Counted from the first letter of the stretch, positions 16,016 through 23,689 are shown. The stretch is DNA of 41,129 nt from Clostridia bacterium (GCA_017481265.1 JAFUPK010000028.1:1-41129), one strand, 5' to 3'. Notes: generated from the letters alone by a model not told the origin. Numbers and translations: made by a program.

Positions 16016-17638
16016 TTATTCTTCTATAGAAACATTCTCGCATATGGAAACAAAGACCGGCTCATTTTGTGAGATTATCTTGTTCCTTGCGATGCGAAGT
16101 CCGTCAACGTTTCTGACGTAGATTCCGTGTGAGGTGTAAGGAACCTCAATGAAGTTATCTTCAATGGTGATGTTCTTTATACAGCAGTTGTCCGCATCAT
16201 CGGCATCAGCGTAGACCATGATACCTGCACCCATGTCATCGTGCCAATCCTCTGCACAGCGGATGATCCTGTTTCCGCGGATCACGACATCTGCAGGAGA
16301 AACACCCTCGTACCATGAAGCCTCGGGAGCAATATGTATTGCAGAGCCGTGTACGTTGCGGAAGGTGTTGTTTTCGATAAGCACGTTTCTTGTTTTGATG
16401 AGTATGCTTCGTGCGTGGTGGCACGTCGCACAGCATCCGATGACCTCAACTCTCGGAAGTCTCGTTACATCCGCAAGAACAAGATCTTCGGTATCGCTCG
16501 GCAGCGGATGGTCTAAAACTACCTTGCACATCCATTCATCAGGCATCGGGACACATTCGAGAACCTTAAATGTATCGATAAGCGCCATTGTACTGCGGCT
16601 TGTAAGCTCAAGGGTATCTCCTACATCGGGATAGTCAAGAGACTGCGCATGAGTACCGTCGGGAGTCTTTTCCTGCATATAGCAAACACAGTCTCCCTCG
16701 CGCTTTACTATAGCATGATAATAATTGTGGACGTTTACAAAATCATCACCCTGACAGTCGAAGAAGCAGTTTTCAAATCTTAAAAGTCCCTTCATTGAGG
16801 TGAAATGCGTTCCGTCTGTGTTGGTAGAGAAATGGTGACCGATTGAAGGTACAACGGAAAGACGGCGGAGAGTTACATTTTCACTTCTGTTGCCCACAAC
16901 ACCCATACCGGGCTGGCTGTTGATCGTAACATCCTCAAGAGTGATATTCTTTGCGTTCTCTATGAGCACAGCAGGACGAGAGTGATATGTGTGAACCGTG
17001 TAGTACTCAATTCCTTCTTTAAGCTTTTCTGCTCTTGTATAGTATAACCTCAGATGACGGCTGTCGAGATAGTCTTCGTCTTCAAGAACGGGGAAGATCT
17101 CACGCTCGTTTACAGCGTCGTAATACTTGCTTCTCAGGAATCTCGGAGTCTTTTCGATAAAAGCGGAGTTCTCATCAAATTCGGCTATTGCTACCTTGTT
17201 CTTTCCGTCTTCGCTTTCGGATTCGATCTTTGTGATAATAGCACGGCTGTAGGGCTTTCTCTTGTGATCTATGGTAAGACCGCAGACGGTAACGTCCTCA
17301 CAGTCTCTTACCGATACAGGCTCCATAAAGCCGTCTACCATCAGGGTTACTCCGTATGCCTCAAGACGAGTACCCTTCTGCCCCGCAAAACAGATACCGC
17401 GAGTATATGCGAACTTGGGGTTAAACATGGTGCGTTGGGGATTGAAACCGTATTCTCCTGCCATAACGGCACGCTGTGTTTCACGCGCAAGCTCACTTGT
17501 AAGAGTGTATTCTCCCGGATCTACAACAAGAGTGGTATATGGATGCTCGCGGAGATAGTCCATTGCGAGAGCAAATGCTGCGCTGTCATCAGAAGCGGGA
17601 AAATCCCTCAGATTAACTTTGTTCCTTAGAGTACTCAT
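16016..17638 (-). CDS. GH110-like right-handed beta-helix protein
   Basis: The 540-residue protein has parallel beta-helix rungs throughout (NITLEDVTINS, NVTLRRLSV, NVLIENNTF, VVIRGNRI, NITIEDNFI). The central block STNTDGTHFTSMKG followed by CFFDCQGDDFVNVHNYY resembles the catalytic core of GH110 alpha-1,3-galactosidases, where two aspartates are used; similar aspartates are present here. This assignment is from motif memory and other beta-helix glycosidases or lyases are possible. No signal peptide is visible, so it appears cytoplasmic. Its ATG overlaps the stop codon of the upstream surface-protein gene by one base (TAATG), so the two are translationally coupled. Confidence 0.75.
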   Translation of the reverse strand: MSTLRNKVNLRDFPASDDSAAFALAMDYLREHPYTTLVVDPGEYTLTSELARETQRAVMAGEYGFNPQRTMFNPKFAYTRGICFAGQKGTRLEAYGVTLMVDGFMEPVSVRDCEDVTVCGLTIDHKRKPYSRAIITKIESESEDGKNKVAIAEFDENSAFIEKTPRFLRSKYYDAVNEREIFPVLEDEDYLDSRHLRLYYTRAEKLKEGIEYYTVHTYHSRPAVLIENAKNITLEDVTINSQPGMGVVGNRSENVTLRRLSVVPSIGHHFSTNTDGTHFTSMKGLLRFENCFFDCQGDDFVNVHNYYHAIVKREGDCVCYMQEKTPDGTHAQSLDYPDVGDTLELTSRSTMALIDTFKVLECVPMPDEWMCKVVLDHPLPSDTEDLVLADVTRLPRVEVIGCCATCHHARSILIKTRNVLIENNTFRNVHGSAIHIAPEASWYEGVSPADVVIRGNRIIRCAEDWHDDMGAGIMVYADADDADNCCIKNITIEDNFIEVPYTSHGIYVRNVDGLRIARNKIISQNEPVFVSICENVSIEE

Positions 17639-19338
17639 TATTTATTCTTTCCGTTCTTTTTAGTCAGAGCTTTTTTTATAACGTCCCAATTGAGGATAAG
17701 AACAATGATAACACCTGTGATGAGTGTGGCAATGATAAATACTTTTATAAGAAGTGCATAATCGTACTTATAGCCGCTTTCCTTATCTGAGGAATCCTCG
17801 CTTTCGGCAGGCTCACTTTCCTCAGGCTCACTGACTGTGGTGGTAACATCTGTTGACTCCACAGGACCTGTATCTGTTGATGTTTCGCTGTCGCTTTCCT
17901 CAGCGACCTTGGTATATGTAACGCTGAAGGTGATATTGCTGTTCCCCATAGTGCCGCTGACGCTTTCCTGGTCGGGCTTGTAGCCCTCAACCTCAGGTGA
18001 GGGAATATCAAATTCCTCTCCGGGCTCAATAAGTGTGGTATATGACTCTGCAATGGGAGCTCCCATTACGTTTACATAGCGGATAGTAAGTGTATATGCC
18101 TCATCACCGATGATCTTGAAGGTGTAGCTTGCGCTTCCGCTTACGGGACCGAGACCGCGAAGCTCAAGCTTTGCCTCACCGGGAGTTGTGTTGTCGGAAT
18201 AGTAAAGCTTGTAATGTACTCCGTTAGTAAGCGTAATACCGTTGAACTTTACCGATATCTCAGGCTCAATCGCGGAGCCGGTATATGCAACATCGGAGAG
18301 TCCGGATATCTCAAGATCTGTAGCGCTTATTCCTGATGTGATAGCACCCTTGGCATCAAAGGTGTAGCCGTTGAGCACAGAGCCTTTGACCATTCTGTAA
18401 TCTGTACCGAAGTAAAGAATCTTTCCGTCAACCATACGGTAACCCGAATAAAGCTCGTTTGCAATAAGATAATAGCTGTCCGCACCGATATTAACGATGC
18501 TGTCGTTTGCAATGATGTTACCGCCAATGTCGAACTCATGACCGTCGAAGGTAGTTCCCTTGACCATTGAGCCGTCATCGTTGAAGTAATAAATGGACTT
18601 TCCTATTACACGGTAGCCTGTGACGGCAACACTGTTGTAGAAGTAGTAGCTTGCCGTGTCTGTATTGATAAAGCCGGAAGCAATGATAAGGTGACCGTTT
18701 TCATCGAAATTGTATGCAATTCCGTTGATCTCTTCGGTAGTATCAACAAGGTAGCTTCCGCCGGATACGTACATTGCACGTCCGTCCTTGATTACCCAGC
18801 CGTCACCCACAGTAGAGCGGTAAATTACAGTGACTGTAATGTCGCTGTCGCCCGCAACACCCTCGACCTTTTCAATGTTAGGTACAAATCCGTCGATGGC
18901 AGGAACTGTATAGCTGTAGCTGTCGCCTGTGAACACATCCTCAGTGAATGTAGGATATGCTTCGGTACCCGATGTGAACTGATACTTTATGGTCAAGCTG
19001 ACAGAGCCGTCGAGGGCGGAAAACGGGAGCCCATCACGGAGAGCCGCCAAGTGAGCATCAGAGCTTTCGGGGGCTTTTACAGTTACACCTGCAGGGATCG
19101 CACCGGTCTCAAAGGTGCAGGAAAATGAGTTGAATACGATGCAGGTAATGCCTTCGCTTTCATCAAATGCACCGACCTTGATGTTTTTTATGTCCATGGG
19201 GATCGAGACTACCGATTCCGTTCCGCTGTAGCTTATGAGCTCACCGTCTGCGGTTTCAAATTCACCCTCGGCGAAAACGCCTACAGACAGAAGCGTGATG
19301 GTAAGAAGTGCGGCAATTAAGAGAGCGATTTTTTTCAT
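17638..19338 (-). CDS. Secreted membrane-anchored surface protein with MucBP-like and repeat domains
   Basis: This 566-residue protein has a signal peptide (MKKIALLIAALLTITLLSVGVFAEG) and ends with a Ser/Glu/Thr-rich linker, a transmembrane segment (about 533-554) and a basic tail, so it should be held at the outer face of the membrane. Two MucBP-like segments are seen (KYQFTSGTEAY...ITVTVIYRS near 120-170, and RYVNVMGAPIAES...ITFSVTYTK near 425-485). Between them lie YYFN/YYF repeats resembling cell-wall or glucan-binding repeats (GYRVIGKSIYYFNDDGSM, GYRMVDGKILYFGTDYRM). Function is probably substrate or cell-wall binding. Its stop overlaps the start of the GH110-like gene. It has an unusual structured leader (19344-19470). 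Confidence 0.8.
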   Translation of the reverse strand: MKKIALLIAALLTITLLSVGVFAEGEFETADGELISYSGTESVVSIPMDIKNIKVGAFDESEGITCIVFNSFSCTFETGAIPAGVTVKAPESSDAHLAALRDGLPFSALDGSVSLTIKYQFTSGTEAYPTFTEDVFTGDSYSYTVPAIDGFVPNIEKVEGVAGDSDITVTVIYRSTVGDGWVIKDGRAMYVSGGSYLVDTTEEINGIAYNFDENGHLIIASGFINTDTASYYFYNSVAVTGYRVIGKSIYYFNDDGSMVKGTTFDGHEFDIGGNIIANDSIVNIGADSYYLIANELYSGYRMVDGKILYFGTDYRMVKGSVLNGYTFDAKGAITSGISATDLEISGLSDVAYTGSAIEPEISVKFNGITLTNGVHYKLYYSDNTTPGEAKLELRGLGPVSGSASYTFKIIGDEAYTLTIRYVNVMGAPIAESYTTLIEPGEEFDIPSPEVEGYKPDQESVSGTMGNSNITFSVTYTKVAEESDSETSTDTGPVESTDVTTTVSEPEESEPAESEDSSDKESGYKYDYALLIKVFIIATLITGVIIVLILNWDVIKKALTKKNGKNK

Positions 19339-19343
19339 GTTAT

Positions 19344-19470
19344 GACCATGCCTTTCTTTGATTTGTGATTTTTCTCATTCCACAGATGAGAAAATGACGA
19401 CAGTATTTTGTCGCGGACCCACAAATAGGTCTGAAAAAGCCATCGTACGATTTCAAATGTTTTTTCAGAC
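19344..19470 (-). promoter_or_regulatory. Candidate structured mRNA leader, copy 1
   Basis: Read on the minus strand, the leader contains a 10-bp hairpin stem (19470-19461 with 19438-19429, GTCTGAAAAA/TTTTTCAGAC) enclosing a second small hairpin, and ends in a 24-nt block (19367-19344) identical to 34252-34229 upstream of the cyclase gene. The block carries AAAGAAAGG and lies 5 bases before the start codon. ATTTGTG can pair with the CACAAAT at the start of the block, which would place the ribosome-binding region in a fold. The RNA class is not recognised. Confidence 0.5.
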
Positions 19471-19507
19471 TTTTGCCTCCTGTAACCGTATTGGTATACT
19501 TAATTAT

Positions 19508-19536
19508 ATGGTATCATTTTCTCGCCGAAATGTCAA
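19508..19536 (-). promoter_or_regulatory. Probable promoter of the surface-protein/GH110-like operon
   Basis: On the minus strand, -35 TTGACA (19536-19531), 17-bp spacer, -10 TACCAT (19513-19508); a better TATAAT lies at 19508-19503 but at 22-bp spacing. Confidence 0.55.
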
Positions 19537-19666
19537 GTATATAAGAAAGGAAGTTGACCCGAAAGATGTAAAAAATCGGTTGCTTACAGTATCTTTGGCA
19601 AATTCGGAAGGAGAGCATAAACTGATTATTGAACGGCACAAAAGAGAAAGGATGAGCCGATTATGA
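19508..19666 (+). CDS. Small hypothetical protein (52 aa), possibly leaderless
   Basis: A short basic protein starting MVSFSRRNVKYIRKE and ending KRERMSRL. Its only ATG lies 8 bases after a TATACT (19495-19500) and has no ribosome binding site, so if expressed it would be from a leaderless transcript. Its TGA overlaps the ATG of the next small frame by four bases, a pattern typical of coupled genes. It also overlaps the divergent promoter of the surface-protein gene, which argues for caution. No family is recognised. Confidence 0.3.
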   Translation: MVSFSRRNVKYIRKEVDPKDVKNRLLTVSLANSEGEHKLIIERHKRERMSRL

Positions 19667-19797
19667 TGGCAACGGTATTTGAAATATTGTTCTCTATGTT
19701 TTTCGTGTTCGGTGTCTACAGTGCTGCCGCACAGGTAAAGCTGCTTGCAAGAAGATTTCGAAGAAAAAACTGTACGATTGACAAAAGGGATACTTAA
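19663..19797 (+). CDS. Small single-pass membrane protein (44 aa), hypothetical
   Basis: The frame encodes a hydrophobic stretch (FEILFSMFFVFGVYSAAA) followed by a strongly basic segment (KLLARRFRRKN), the layout of a small membrane protein with positive-inside tail. It overlaps the preceding 52-codon frame by ATGA, and an AAAGGA lies about 10 bases upstream. Its 3' end contains the -35 box and part of the spacer of the recD2 promoter. No family is recognised, and the coding call rests on overlap and composition only. Confidence 0.35.
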   Translation: MMATVFEILFSMFFVFGVYSAAAQVKLLARRFRRKNCTIDKRDT

Positions 19798-19806
19798 AGC
19801 TATAAT
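19778..19806 (+). promoter_or_regulatory. Consensus promoter of recD2
   Basis: -35 TTGACA (19778-19783), 17-bp spacer, -10 TATAAT (19801-19806): a perfect sigma-A consensus, 36 bp before the recD2 start. Confidence 0.92.
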
Positions 19807-19842
19807 ATATAATATAACTAAACTTGCCGGGGAGGGAAAGCT

Positions 19843-22089
19843 TTGAATAACGGAATGAATAATATGGCTATAGAGAAGGAGACTCTCTCCGGCATTATAG
19901 ATTCCATTGTGTACCGTAATGAAGAGAACGGGTATACCGTCCTTATACTTGAAGATGCGGACGGACAGCCAGTTACGGCTGTGGGAATAATTCCATATGT
20001 CAACGAGGGGGACAAGCTCACGGCTTACGGAAGCTGGACTACCCATAAGATATACGGAAAGCAGTTTTCTGTAGACAGCTTTGAACGTGAGCTTCCTGCA
20101 GATGAGGACGATATCCTCCGCTACCTTGCTTCGGGGGCTGTTAAGGGCATTGGACCGAAAACGGCGCAGAAGATCGTCACGAAGTTTGGAAACGACAGTT
20201 TTGACGTTATAGAAAACAATCCCGAGTGGCTTGCAGATATTCCCGGAATATCGAAGCAGAAGGCGGAAGCCATAAGCGAAAACTTTAAAAATATCGCAGG
20301 CTCCAGAGAGTTTATGATGTTCAGCCGCGATTTTCTGCCATCAGCCACCGCCATGCGTATTTACAAAAGGTGTGGACAGGCTGCCATCGAGCGTATAAAG
20401 AACAATCCTTACAGCCTCAGCGGTACCTTCCGTGGGATCGGATTCAAAAGAGCTGACGTAATTGCAGCAACGCTTGGCTTACCCCATGATTCGCAGGACA
20501 GAGTGGAAGCGGGTATCCTCCACGTGCTGTCTACGGAGGCATCACGAAACGGACACACCTGCCTTCCCATTGATACTCTTGCAGAATGTGCAGTGGCACT
20601 GCTTTTCTCATCGGATGCCTCATGCAAGGAACGGATCTGCGATGCAGTTGAGTCCATGGCACAGGCGAAGAAACTGTATATATACACAACAGACGAAGGA
20701 AGCTTTGTCTACCACCCATACATCTACAAGGCTGAAAGCTACACCGCAAGGAAGCTTTGCGAGCTTTCGCGCCTTTGTCCGAGGATAGACGAGGAGGATA
20801 TAGGTCTCCTTATTGACAAAAGTGAGTCATATTCACGCATACGTTACGCGCCCATGCAGAGACGAGCCATCAGTGATGCGCTTCGCGGTGGAGTAATGGT
20901 GCTGACGGGCGGTCCGGGAACGGGAAAGACTACGATAATAAAGGGACTTCTCAGCATATTTGAATCCCTCGACTATTCAGTCTGCCTTGCGGCACCTACG
21001 GGAAGAGCCTCCAAAAGGATGAGCGAGGCTACCTCCCATGAAGCAAAAACCATACACAGGCTCCTTGAAATGGAATGGAGCGAGGACAGCGAGCCGAAGT
21101 TCCTGCGAAATGAGTCAAATCCCATAGAGGAAAGAGTAATTATAATCGACGAGGCGTCCATGATAGATTCCCTGCTGATGGAGGCGCTTCTCAGGGCAGT
21201 TCGCGGAGGATCCAAGCTCATATTTATAGGAGACAGCGATCAGCTTCCGTCTGTTGGTTGCGGAAACGTCCTTGCGGATATTATCGCGTCGGGGGCTTTT
21301 CGAGTGGTACGCCTTGACGAGGTTTTCCGACAGAACGACGAGAGCAGGATCATCACAAACGCCCATAGGATCAATATGGGACAGATGCCCGAAATATCCT
21401 CAAAGGGAACGGATTTCTTCTTCCTTGAGCGGAACAGCGATGAGGCGACCGCGCGAACTGTATGCGAGCTTGTTACCATACGGCTTCCAAGAACCTACGG
21501 CAAGGGGATCGCGGAGAAGATACAGATCATCACCCCTTCAAGGAGAGGTGCGGCGGGTACCGAAAACTTAAATCTTATGCTCCAGCACGCGCTGAATCCG
21601 CCATCCGAACGAAAAAGCGAGAAAACGAGCAGAACCTTCACCTTCCGCGCAGGCGACAGAGTTATGCAGACAAAGAACAATTACCAGCTTGAGTGGTATA
21701 CCACGAAAGGTGATGCCGGCTTCGGTGTGTTCAACGGAGACATCGGCGTTATCGAGTCTGTGGATACGGAAAATGAGCTTGTAACGGTTAATTTCGATGA
21801 TAAAAGATGCGAGTACGATTACTCCATGCTTGAGGAGCTTGAGCACGCTTACGCCATTACCGTTCATAAAAGCCAGGGAAGCGAGTATCCCGTGGTCATG
21901 ATCCCCCTTTACCGCTGTGCACCAATGCTTCAGTCGAGAAATCTTCTTTACACGGCGGTTACAAGAGCTTCTCAAATGGTGATACTTGTCGGAGAGAGAG
22001 AAGTGCTTAAGAATATGGTGGAGAATGACTATCACGCCGACCGATGCACCATGCTTGCAAGGATGATAGCCGCGGAGGCAGAAGAGTGA
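19843..22089 (+). CDS. recD2: RecD2 (RecD/TraA-family) ATP-dependent DNA helicase
   Basis: RecD2 is a 5'-3' SF1B helicase that acts in DNA repair in bacteria without using RecBC. The 748-residue protein has the long N-terminal extension characteristic of RecD2, with an OB-like start (GIIDSIVYRNEENGYTVL) and helix-hairpin-helix repeats (AVKGIGPKTAQKIV, LADIPGISKQKA). The motor has Walker A GGPGTGKTT (Lys about 362), AAPTGRASKRM, IIDEASMID (motif II), GDSDQLPSVGCG (motif III), and C-terminal HKSQGSEYPVV and LLYTAVTRA (motifs V and VI). Translation begins at a TTG with a strong GGAGG seven bases upstream; the next ATG is too far from that site. A consensus promoter precedes it and comF follows with a four-base overlap. 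Confidence 0.95.
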   Translation: MNNGMNNMAIEKETLSGIIDSIVYRNEENGYTVLILEDADGQPVTAVGIIPYVNEGDKLTAYGSWTTHKIYGKQFSVDSFERELPADEDDILRYLASGAVKGIGPKTAQKIVTKFGNDSFDVIENNPEWLADIPGISKQKAEAISENFKNIAGSREFMMFSRDFLPSATAMRIYKRCGQAAIERIKNNPYSLSGTFRGIGFKRADVIAATLGLPHDSQDRVEAGILHVLSTEASRNGHTCLPIDTLAECAVALLFSSDASCKERICDAVESMAQAKKLYIYTTDEGSFVYHPYIYKAESYTARKLCELSRLCPRIDEEDIGLLIDKSESYSRIRYAPMQRRAISDALRGGVMVLTGGPGTGKTTIIKGLLSIFESLDYSVCLAAPTGRASKRMSEATSHEAKTIHRLLEMEWSEDSEPKFLRNESNPIEERVIIIDEASMIDSLLMEALLRAVRGGSKLIFIGDSDQLPSVGCGNVLADIIASGAFRVVRLDEVFRQNDESRIITNAHRINMGQMPEISSKGTDFFFLERNSDEATARTVCELVTIRLPRTYGKGIAEKIQIITPSRRGAAGTENLNLMLQHALNPPSERKSEKTSRTFTFRAGDRVMQTKNNYQLEWYTTKGDAGFGVFNGDIGVIESVDTENELVTVNFDDKRCEYDYSMLEELEHAYAITVHKSQGSEYPVVMIPLYRCAPMLQSRNLLYTAVTRASQMVILVGEREVLKNMVENDYHADRCTMLARMIAAEAEE

Positions 22090-22820
22090 AACTGAAAAAG
22101 CTTAGGGACAAGCTTCTCGATCTCGTATTTCCGCCGCTGTGCGCCTCATGCGACGAGCCGACGGGAAATCATGATGCACTTTGCGATGAGTGCCTTGAAA
22201 AATATGCTAAAGAACAGAAGATAAAGTGCCGCACCTGCCATATGCCCGCCTCGGACTGCTCCTGCAGTATCGGAAACGGAGTACATGGGCTCATATGCAG
22301 TACCTTTTATACCCATTATGAAGCAGGCGGTGACCGTGTAACGGAGAAACTGATATTCAGCCTTAAGCGTGAACGTGACGACAAGCTTTGCGACTTTTTC
22401 GCGAGAGAAGCATCTGCAAAGGTGATGAGGCACCTTCACATGATGAAGCTTGACGTAAACCGTTGTGTCATAACATATCCGCCGAGAAGCGAGAGCGGAA
22501 TCAGAAAGTACGGCTTTGACCACGCAAGGCTTGTGGCGGCAGGAATTTCCCATTATACGGGTATCCCTCTTGCTGTGACTCTTGACCGCGCGGGCGGAGA
22601 TGAGCAGAAGAAGCTGACGGGAAGCGAGAGACTACGCAATGTGCAGACTTCGCTCAGAATCTATGATAAGGCCGATGTTCGCGGGCTTACAGTATTTTTG
22701 TTTGACGACATCGTGACTACAGGTGCGACAGTCGGCACGGCAAGCTCACTGTTAAAAGAAGCAGGCGCGTTCTCGGTGATTCCGGTATCAATAGCAAGGA
22801 CTGAGAACAGAGGCAGGTAG
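22086..22820 (+). CDS. comF: ComF-family amidophosphoribosyltransferase-like protein
   Basis: ComF proteins combine an N-terminal zinc finger with a phosphoribosyltransferase-like domain and are needed for DNA uptake in competent Firmicutes. The 244-residue protein shows the cysteine pairs CASC, CDEC, CRTC and CSC near the N terminus, TYPPRSESGIRKYGFDHA and, at the C terminus, the PRPP-binding loop VFLFDDIVTTGATVGTA. The GTG start at 22086 has a GGAGG seven bases upstream and overlaps the recD2 stop as GTGA, implying translational coupling. ComF next to a helicase gene fits a DNA-processing unit, though competence itself cannot be inferred from this gene alone. Confidence 0.9.
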   Translation: MKLKKLRDKLLDLVFPPLCASCDEPTGNHDALCDECLEKYAKEQKIKCRTCHMPASDCSCSIGNGVHGLICSTFYTHYEAGGDRVTEKLIFSLKRERDDKLCDFFAREASAKVMRHLHMMKLDVNRCVITYPPRSESGIRKYGFDHARLVAAGISHYTGIPLAVTLDRAGGDEQKKLTGSERLRNVQTSLRIYDKADVRGLTVFLFDDIVTTGATVGTASSLLKEAGAFSVIPVSIARTENRGR

Positions 22821-22871
22821 GGAGAGGCAGGAAATTTTCGAAAATCTCTTTACTTGAGAGAGATTTTGTGG

Positions 22872-22877
22872 TATACT
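22872..22877 (+). promoter_or_regulatory. -10 element of tRNA-Arg
   Basis: TATACT, 12 bp before the tRNA 5' end, with a weak -35 (TTTACT) 17 bp upstream. Confidence 0.65.
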
Positions 22878-22888
22878 ATCTTAGCTGA

Positions 22889-22962
22889 CCGCCCTTAGCT
22901 CAGCTGGATAGAGTACCGGATTCCGATTCCGATGGCCGTGGGTTCGAATCCCGCAGGGCGGG
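22889..22962 (+). tRNA. tRNA-Arg (anticodon CCG)
   Basis: A 74-nt cloverleaf is complete: acceptor stem CCGCCCT/AGGGCGG, D-arm with AGCTGGATA loop, anticodon loop TTCCGAT (CCG, reads CGG codons), variable loop TGGCC and T-arm GTGGG-TTCGAAT-CCCGC. The CCA end is not encoded. Two weak points are a C27-A43 mismatch at the top of the anticodon stem and a G10-U25 pair in the D-stem. The last ten nucleotides are part of a 26-nt inverted repeat with sequence just downstream. Confidence 0.93.
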
Positions 22963-23010
22963 AATAACAAATGGCACCTTTAGGGGTGCCATTTGTTATT
23001 CCCGCCCTGC
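22953..23010 (+). terminator. Long hairpin overlapping the tRNA 3' end, probable terminator
   Basis: Arms 22953-22978 and 22985-23010 are perfectly complementary over 26 nt with a 6-nt loop. The first ten bases of the left arm belong to the tRNA T-arm and acceptor strand. The upper part AAATGGCACC/GGTGCCATTT followed by GTTATT resembles a normal terminator; the lower part extends the pairing into the tRNA. Confidence 0.7.
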
Positions 23011-23175
23011 ATTGAATGGGATTCGAAAGGGGTTTGCCGCAACCGGTACGGGCGGCAAAATGCGAAGCATTTTCCCCGTGGATCTCGTCTTTTCGAGCGA
23101 ATGAAGCTGCAGAAGTGAGCGAGAAACGGGCACCTTTAGGGGTGTCATTTGTTATTCCCGCCCTGCATTGAATGG
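22973..23175 (+). repeat. 47-bp direct repeat flanking a 109-bp palindromic insert downstream of tRNA-Arg
   Basis: Positions 22973-23019 and 23129-23175 match at 46 of 47 bases. Each contains the hairpin top GGCACC-TTTAGG-GGTG(C/T)C and an inverted copy of the tRNA acceptor end. The 109 bp between (23020-23128) is non-coding and has its own stems (TTTGCCGC...GCGGCAAA and AAAATGCGAAGCATTTT). It shares the words CCGGTACGG and GTGAGCGA with the palindromic region at 1-247. Confidence 0.75.
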
Positions 23176-23237
23176 TGACAAATGCGAAGCATTAGTCAGC
23201 GCATTTCGTCTAAGACGAATATGCCGGATTCGAAAGT

Positions 23238-23258
23238 AGCACTTGCTGCGCAAGCGCG
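23238..23258. repeat. Left copy of the duplicated hairpin flanking element D
   Basis: A 21-bp hairpin (GCACTTG/CAAG-GC arms around CTGCG) that matches 23515-23535 at 20 of 21 positions. Confidence 0.75.
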
Positions 23259-23514
23259 CAGACCGCTGACAAAGTAATTAATTTGAAATACAGTTGGCAA
23301 ATTAAACAAAAAGGCAAAATAACAGAGCCTCCCTCCGAGAGTGAGGGGGACCACGTAAGTGGTGGAAGGAGCCTGCGCAACTAAAAGTTTAGTTTATTTT
23401 ACTGCTTACGCACTCTCCTTCACCCGCTTCGCGGGAGCTCCCTCTCGGAGGGAGCCTTGTTCTTTGTGCACTTTGACAATGGTGTTTTCAAAACAAGGGT
23501 TTGTCAGTAAGCAG
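23259..23514 (-). mobile_element. Non-coding hairpin-flanked element, diverged copy D (256 bp, interrupted)
   Basis: The left edge CAGACCGCTGACAAAG is identical to the reversed right end of copies A-C, and the right edge GGGTTTGTCAGTAAGCAG corresponds to their reversed left end with 16 of 18 matches, so the copy is inverted. The interior is rearranged: a CAAATTAAACAAA motif is retained but most of the core is replaced by an unrelated inverted-repeat element (23325-23457). The outer flanks carry the same 21-bp hairpin with one difference. Confidence 0.65.
23325..23457. repeat. Inverted-repeat (MITE-like) element nested in element D
   Basis: Two inverted arms of about 45 bp (23328-23371 and 23412-23456) share CTCCCTCCGAGAG, a variable short hairpin (CCAC-GTAA-GTGG versus CCCGC-GAA-GCGGG) and GAAGGAG. 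The sequence type is familiar from intergenic regions of gut Firmicutes genomes, which is recollection only. Short frames across it are spurious. Confidence 0.65.
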
Positions 23515-23535
23515 AGCACTTGCTGCGCAAGTGCG
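23515..23535. repeat. Right copy of the duplicated hairpin flanking element D
   Basis: Matches 23238-23258 with one C-to-T change; here the stem GCACTTG/CAAGTGC is perfect. Confidence 0.75.
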
Positions 23536-23619
23536 GAAGTCCCATCGCGTATGTGAAGCCTACAGAAGGGAACTGTAGCCGTTGCAAGGTTCATAGAGGT
23601 TTTCTTTTTTGTAAAGATG

Positions 23620-23648
23620 TTGACAATATTCGCAATTTGTAGTACAAT
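23620..23648 (+). promoter_or_regulatory. Promoter of the HELTH protein-membrane protein pair
   Basis: -35 TTGACA (23620-23625), 17-bp spacer, -10 TACAAT (23643-23648). Confidence 0.85.
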
Positions 23649-23689
23649 ATGTACAGAGGGATATTTTCCGTATTTAATGAGGATATAAT

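Noticed and set aside
23359..23594. Short frames over the repeat at 23325-23457
   Set aside because: They consist of translated inverted-repeat arms and lack ribosome binding sites.
22963..23600. CRISPR array
   Set aside because: Repeats are palindromic, unequal in length and spacing, and there are no cas genes.
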